Source: Tenrec ecaudatus (lineage: Eukaryota; Chordata; Mammalia; Afrosoricida; Tenrecidae). From it: DNA of 64,000 nucleotides. The DNA lies in assembly GCF_050624435.1 (NCBI RefSeq), contig NC_134546.1:15337001-15401000 (forward strand). Direction: 5' to 3'. This document shows, in pieces, positions 60,918 through 64,000 of the stretch. Below the pieces are notes generated by a model, which had not been told where the DNA came from, made no database searches, and saw only the letters and a program-made list of their open reading frames with translations. Position numbers and translations under genes: made by a program. The first letter of the stretch is position 1, and the number at the start of each line of letters is the position of its first letter.

Positions 60918-61244
60918 AGTTTCCCCGTTGTTTGTGCACCAACTTGGTGCTCGGAACACCGTCTTGACGAGACCAGACCGATGGCTCTTGGCTCCTGACT
61001 CCGCTCTGTAGGTGGGTTTTAACTTATAAAGTTCTCTGCAGAAATCCTAAATAAATAAAATATAAATAGATATGTACATCTAGAATTTGATCCCCTCCAG
61101 AGTGAGGCCGCCACCGTAACACGCTAAGCGTGTCTAGAACTCTCTAGATGGCTTTCTATGGGAGCTCATCTCAGCCTGTTTCCCATATGTCTGCCCAGTA
61201 ACTTCCCCTGAGTTTTGTTTAAAAACAACACTGTATTGGTGCGC

Positions 61245-61375
61245 GAAGCCCTGGTGGTGCCGTGGGTGAGGTGACAGGCTGCTGACCACAGGGCCCAGGG
61301 CCCGGTCAACAGATGGCCTGGTGACTCGAGCATCTTGAAGCCACAGCACGGCCCCTGGCTCACCTGGCAGGCCTA
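61245..61375 (+). repeat. Partial AfroSINE-like SINE
   Basis: Sense head: GAAGCCCTGGTGGTGCCGTG, GGCTGCTGACCACAGGG, then a decayed part up to CACCTGGCAGGCC. It lies just before the minisatellite. Confidence 0.6.
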
Positions 61376-61413
61376 GAAAATCATCCGCACAAACAGTAGG
61401 CTTCTTCCCTCCT

Positions 61414-62223
61414 CTTACATTTAGATGCCCCTTACATTTAGATGCCCCTTACATTTAGATGCCCCTTACATTTAGATGCCCCTTACATTTAGATGCCCCT
61501 TACATTTAGATGCCCCTTACATTTAGATGCCCCTTACATTTAGATGCCCCTTACATTTAGATGCCCCTTACATTTAGATGCCCCTTACATTTAGATGCCC
61601 CTTACATTTAGATGCCCCTTACATTTAGATGCCCCTTACATTTAGATGCCCCTTACATTTAGATGCCCCTTACATTTAGATGCCCCTTACATTTAGATGC
61701 CCCTTACATTTAGATGCCCCTTACATTTAGATGCCCCTTACATTTAGATGCCCCTTACATTTAGATGCCCCTTACATTTAGATGCCCCTTACATTTAGAT
61801 GCCCCTTACATTTAGATGCCCCTTACATTTAGATGCCCCTTACATTTAGATGCCCCTTACATTTAGATGCCCCTTACATTTAGATGCCCCTTACATTTAG
61901 ATGCCCCTTACATTTAGATGCCCCTTACATTTAGATGCCCCTTACATTTAGATGCCCCTTACATTTAGATGCCCCTTACATTTAGATGCCCCTTACATTT
62001 AGATGCCCCTTACATTTAGATGCCCCTTACATTTAGATGCCCCTTACATTTAGATGCCCCTTACATTTAGATGCCCCTTACATTTAGATGCCCCTTACAT
62101 TTAGATGCCCCTTACATTTAGATGCCCCTTACATTTAGATGCCCCTTACATTTAGATGCCCCTTACATTTAGATGCCCCTTACATTTAGATGCCCCTTAC
62201 ATTTAGATGCCCCTTACATTTAG
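61414..62223. repeat. Homogeneous 17-bp minisatellite, about 47.6 units
   Basis: The unit CTTACATTTAGATGCCC is repeated head to tail 47 times plus 11 bp. I saw no substitution or indel between units anywhere in the array. Each reading frame meets TAG once per three units on the + strand, so it is not coding. The flanks carry only a weak trace of the unit (CTTCTTCCCTCCT on the left, TGACATC on the right). Confidence 0.97.
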
Positions 62224-62351
62224 TGACATCTCCCTCTTTCAGGTTTACCTTGCAGGAAGAGGTCTGGATTTGTAGCTCCTGTCTCTAAAATGCTTATGCC
62301 AGCCAACCTTGTTATGTGGGTGTTGTTTCTAACATTTGGATTTCTCTAGGG

Positions 62352-62535
62352 CAGTGGTTCTCAACTTTCCTACTGCCTCCACCCTTTTAATACAGTTCCT
62401 TATGTTGTGGTGACCCCCCCCAACCATAACATTATTTTCATTGCTACTTCATCACTGTCATTTTGCCACTGTTATGAATTGGGCGACCCTGTGAAAAAAA
62501 AGGGGGGGCCGTGACCCACAAGTTGAGAACCGCTG
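62352..62535 (+). mobile_element. Non-autonomous SPIN-type hAT transposon
   Basis: The 184-bp element has inverted termini: CAGTGGTTCTCAACTTTCC at the left and, reading inward from the right, CAGCGGTTCTCAACTTGTGG. Internal blocks TTTAATACAGTTCCT, GTTGTGGTGACCCCCC, CATTGCTACTTCATCACTGT and TTTTGCCACTGTTATGAAT match the non-autonomous SPIN family (also known from murine rodents, bats, bushbaby and opossum). The flanks CTCTAGGG (62344-62351) and CTGTAGGT (62536-62543) form an 8-bp hAT target duplication with two mismatches. The short length shows an internal deletion; no transposase is encoded. Confidence 0.88.
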
Positions 62536-62543
62536 CTGTAGGT

Positions 62544-64000
62544 GATTTCAAACACCTCTAATGTGCATCCACTTACTTTCTCAAGTCTCTCATCGCGACT
62601 TGAATGTGGAACTTGAAAGGACCATGACCCTATGGCAGAACAGCGATGTGACCTGGATTGGTCTGATTCCAAGGTTGGTGTTCTGTCGCAGACTTCATGT
62701 TACCCCTATACCTAAGCACGTAGGAGAACCCAGGGTGGTGGCTGATCCGAAGAACTGGCGCTGGCTGAGCCCTGTGGAAGCATGTTAGGTTCCAAGTCGC
62801 TTCAAAGTCTTTTCAGGCCTCTTGCTTTTCCTCATGGGGAACCAGGTCGAGGAGTTGTGTGTGGAAAAGAAGTGCATTCGCAGGCCAGCTGCTCAGTTCC
62901 TGTCTTCGCAACCATCGGGCCCTTCAACCTCCAAGGACCACCCGTCTAGCACAGCCCCCAAGGAGAGCAGAGGCGCCTGTGAGAGAGAGGCTCAGCTCAG
63001 TCAGGCCAGTGAAACTGATGCTGGCGCCACTACTTCTATCTGCACATGCGCCTCTCCTGGAATCCCGAACACGTAGCTCCCTATTACTTATTGGTTCTCT
63101 ATGGTGGTGCTGAGTGATTAAAGGAATCAGACTTAGGTATATTCATAAGATATTGCTGCGCAAAAACGACTTCAAAATGAGTAGCTTATAAGGCACACAT
63201 GTCTTCTCTGGTAATTTCTAAGGATGAAGAAGCTGGGCTGACTTTGAGGGGTCTCTGAGAGGAGTCCATCCAGGTGTCCTTTGGGGCAATGATCACGGCA
63301 AAAGTTCAAGAGGGGAGGAACCACTTCTCAGCTCAGCCACATGACCTGAAGTCCTAGTTGTTGACCAATGCCATCAGTTTTGGGGTTTTTTTTTGAGTCG
63401 CTCAGGCCTAGCCCCAAAGCAAGTGAGAAAACAAGAGGCCATGTGGTTAACCGTGATGGAGCTTCAGTCTTTGTTGTAACCTCCTATCAGAAGTGAGGTA
63501 GCATCACCGGTGCTGCATGTTCATCATCAGAAGTGAGAATCCATGTACAGTCTATGTTCAAGGAGAGAGGATAACTCAAGGGCATGGAGACTTAGAGACA
63601 TGGATCATAGGAGGCCACTTTCGAAGTTGCCTACCACAACCTTTGTTTGCTTTTTCAAAATTGCCATGGTTATTCTGACAGGCGAACTTTAGAATCAGCT
63701 CCTCAAAATCAATAAAGACTTCTGTTCAGAGGCATAAGGAGAGTGCATTGAATTTGCATTATCCTGGTGATAGATTTACTCAAAGGTCATGAAATGGTTC
63801 AGGACCAGAGGTTGTTTGGCTCTGCTATACGTAAGGTCACTAGGAGTCAGAGTCAACTGGTTGACAATGAACTCCAGCAACTACAACAATATATTTATGG
63901 AGCTTAGTCTCACCCAGGACCATAGTGGACCCTTACATATTCAGTTATTCTTATGCCCTTCTGCACTATAATCCTCCTCCCCCGGGTCTTGCACATTACC
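62544..64000. other. Intergenic, mostly unrecognised
   Basis: Two overlapping open frames of 84 codons (62822-63076 and 62859-63113) have no domain that I recognise. A SINE/RTE tail fragment is at 63806-63892 (GGTCACTAGGAGTCAGAGTC, ACTGGTTGACAATGAACTCC). The right edge contains nothing I can name. Confidence 0.4.

Noticed and set aside
61414-62223. CRISPR-like or telomere-like array
   Set aside because: The 17-bp units are contiguous with no unique spacers, and the unit is not a telomeric hexamer. It is a plain minisatellite in a mammalian genome.

Overview
The window is nuclear DNA of a placental mammal, most likely an afrotherian and best explained by a tenrec (Echinops-like). It is AT-rich and intron-bearing, and mostly made of interspersed repeats. 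Three signals point to the lineage: dozens of tRNA-derived SINEs of the AfroSINE type, RTE (BovB-like) LINE copies whose 3' tail resembles that of the SINEs, and one 184-bp non-autonomous SPIN-type hAT element at 62352-62535. Among afrotherians I know SPIN only from tenrecs. The species call is inference; I could not run a search.

The one functional gene I recognise is the 3' half of APLF (aprataxin and PNKP-like factor) on the + strand. Four exons (86-441, 6872-7000, 21994-22040, 31385-31590) join in frame to 738 nt. They encode the linker, both PBZ poly(ADP-ribose)-binding zinc fingers and the acidic histone-chaperone tail, followed by a 3'UTR with AATAAA at 31883. The 5' exons (FHA domain, Ku-binding motif) lie to the left of the window. 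A 57-bp tandem duplication covers the splice donor of the 47-bp exon and creates a second potential donor 56 nt downstream; using it would shift the frame.

Left half (1-31.9 kb, APLF introns): degenerate L1 ORF2 stretches, RTE copies, an internally deleted mariner (7913-8833), two ERVL/MaLR-like solo LTRs (9204-9797 and 13810-14366), copies of an L1-like 3'-end retroelement in both orientations, and an RPL10 processed pseudogene inside an antisense RTE. Right half (31.9-64 kb, downstream of APLF): no functional protein-coding gene recognised. It holds a class I-like solo LTR (35182-35690), a SINE-interrupted L1, an almost complete antisense RTE with nested insertions (53940-58190), an HSBP1 retrocopy with an open reading frame (60645-60917), a strictly homogeneous 17-bp minisatellite of about 47.6 copies (61414-62223) and the SPIN element.

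I found no operon, CRISPR array, defence locus or other new multi-gene system. What is notable is the splice-donor duplication, the homogeneous minisatellite, the horizontally acquired transposon family, the HSBP1 retrocopy, and several well-bounded insertions with readable target-site duplications.
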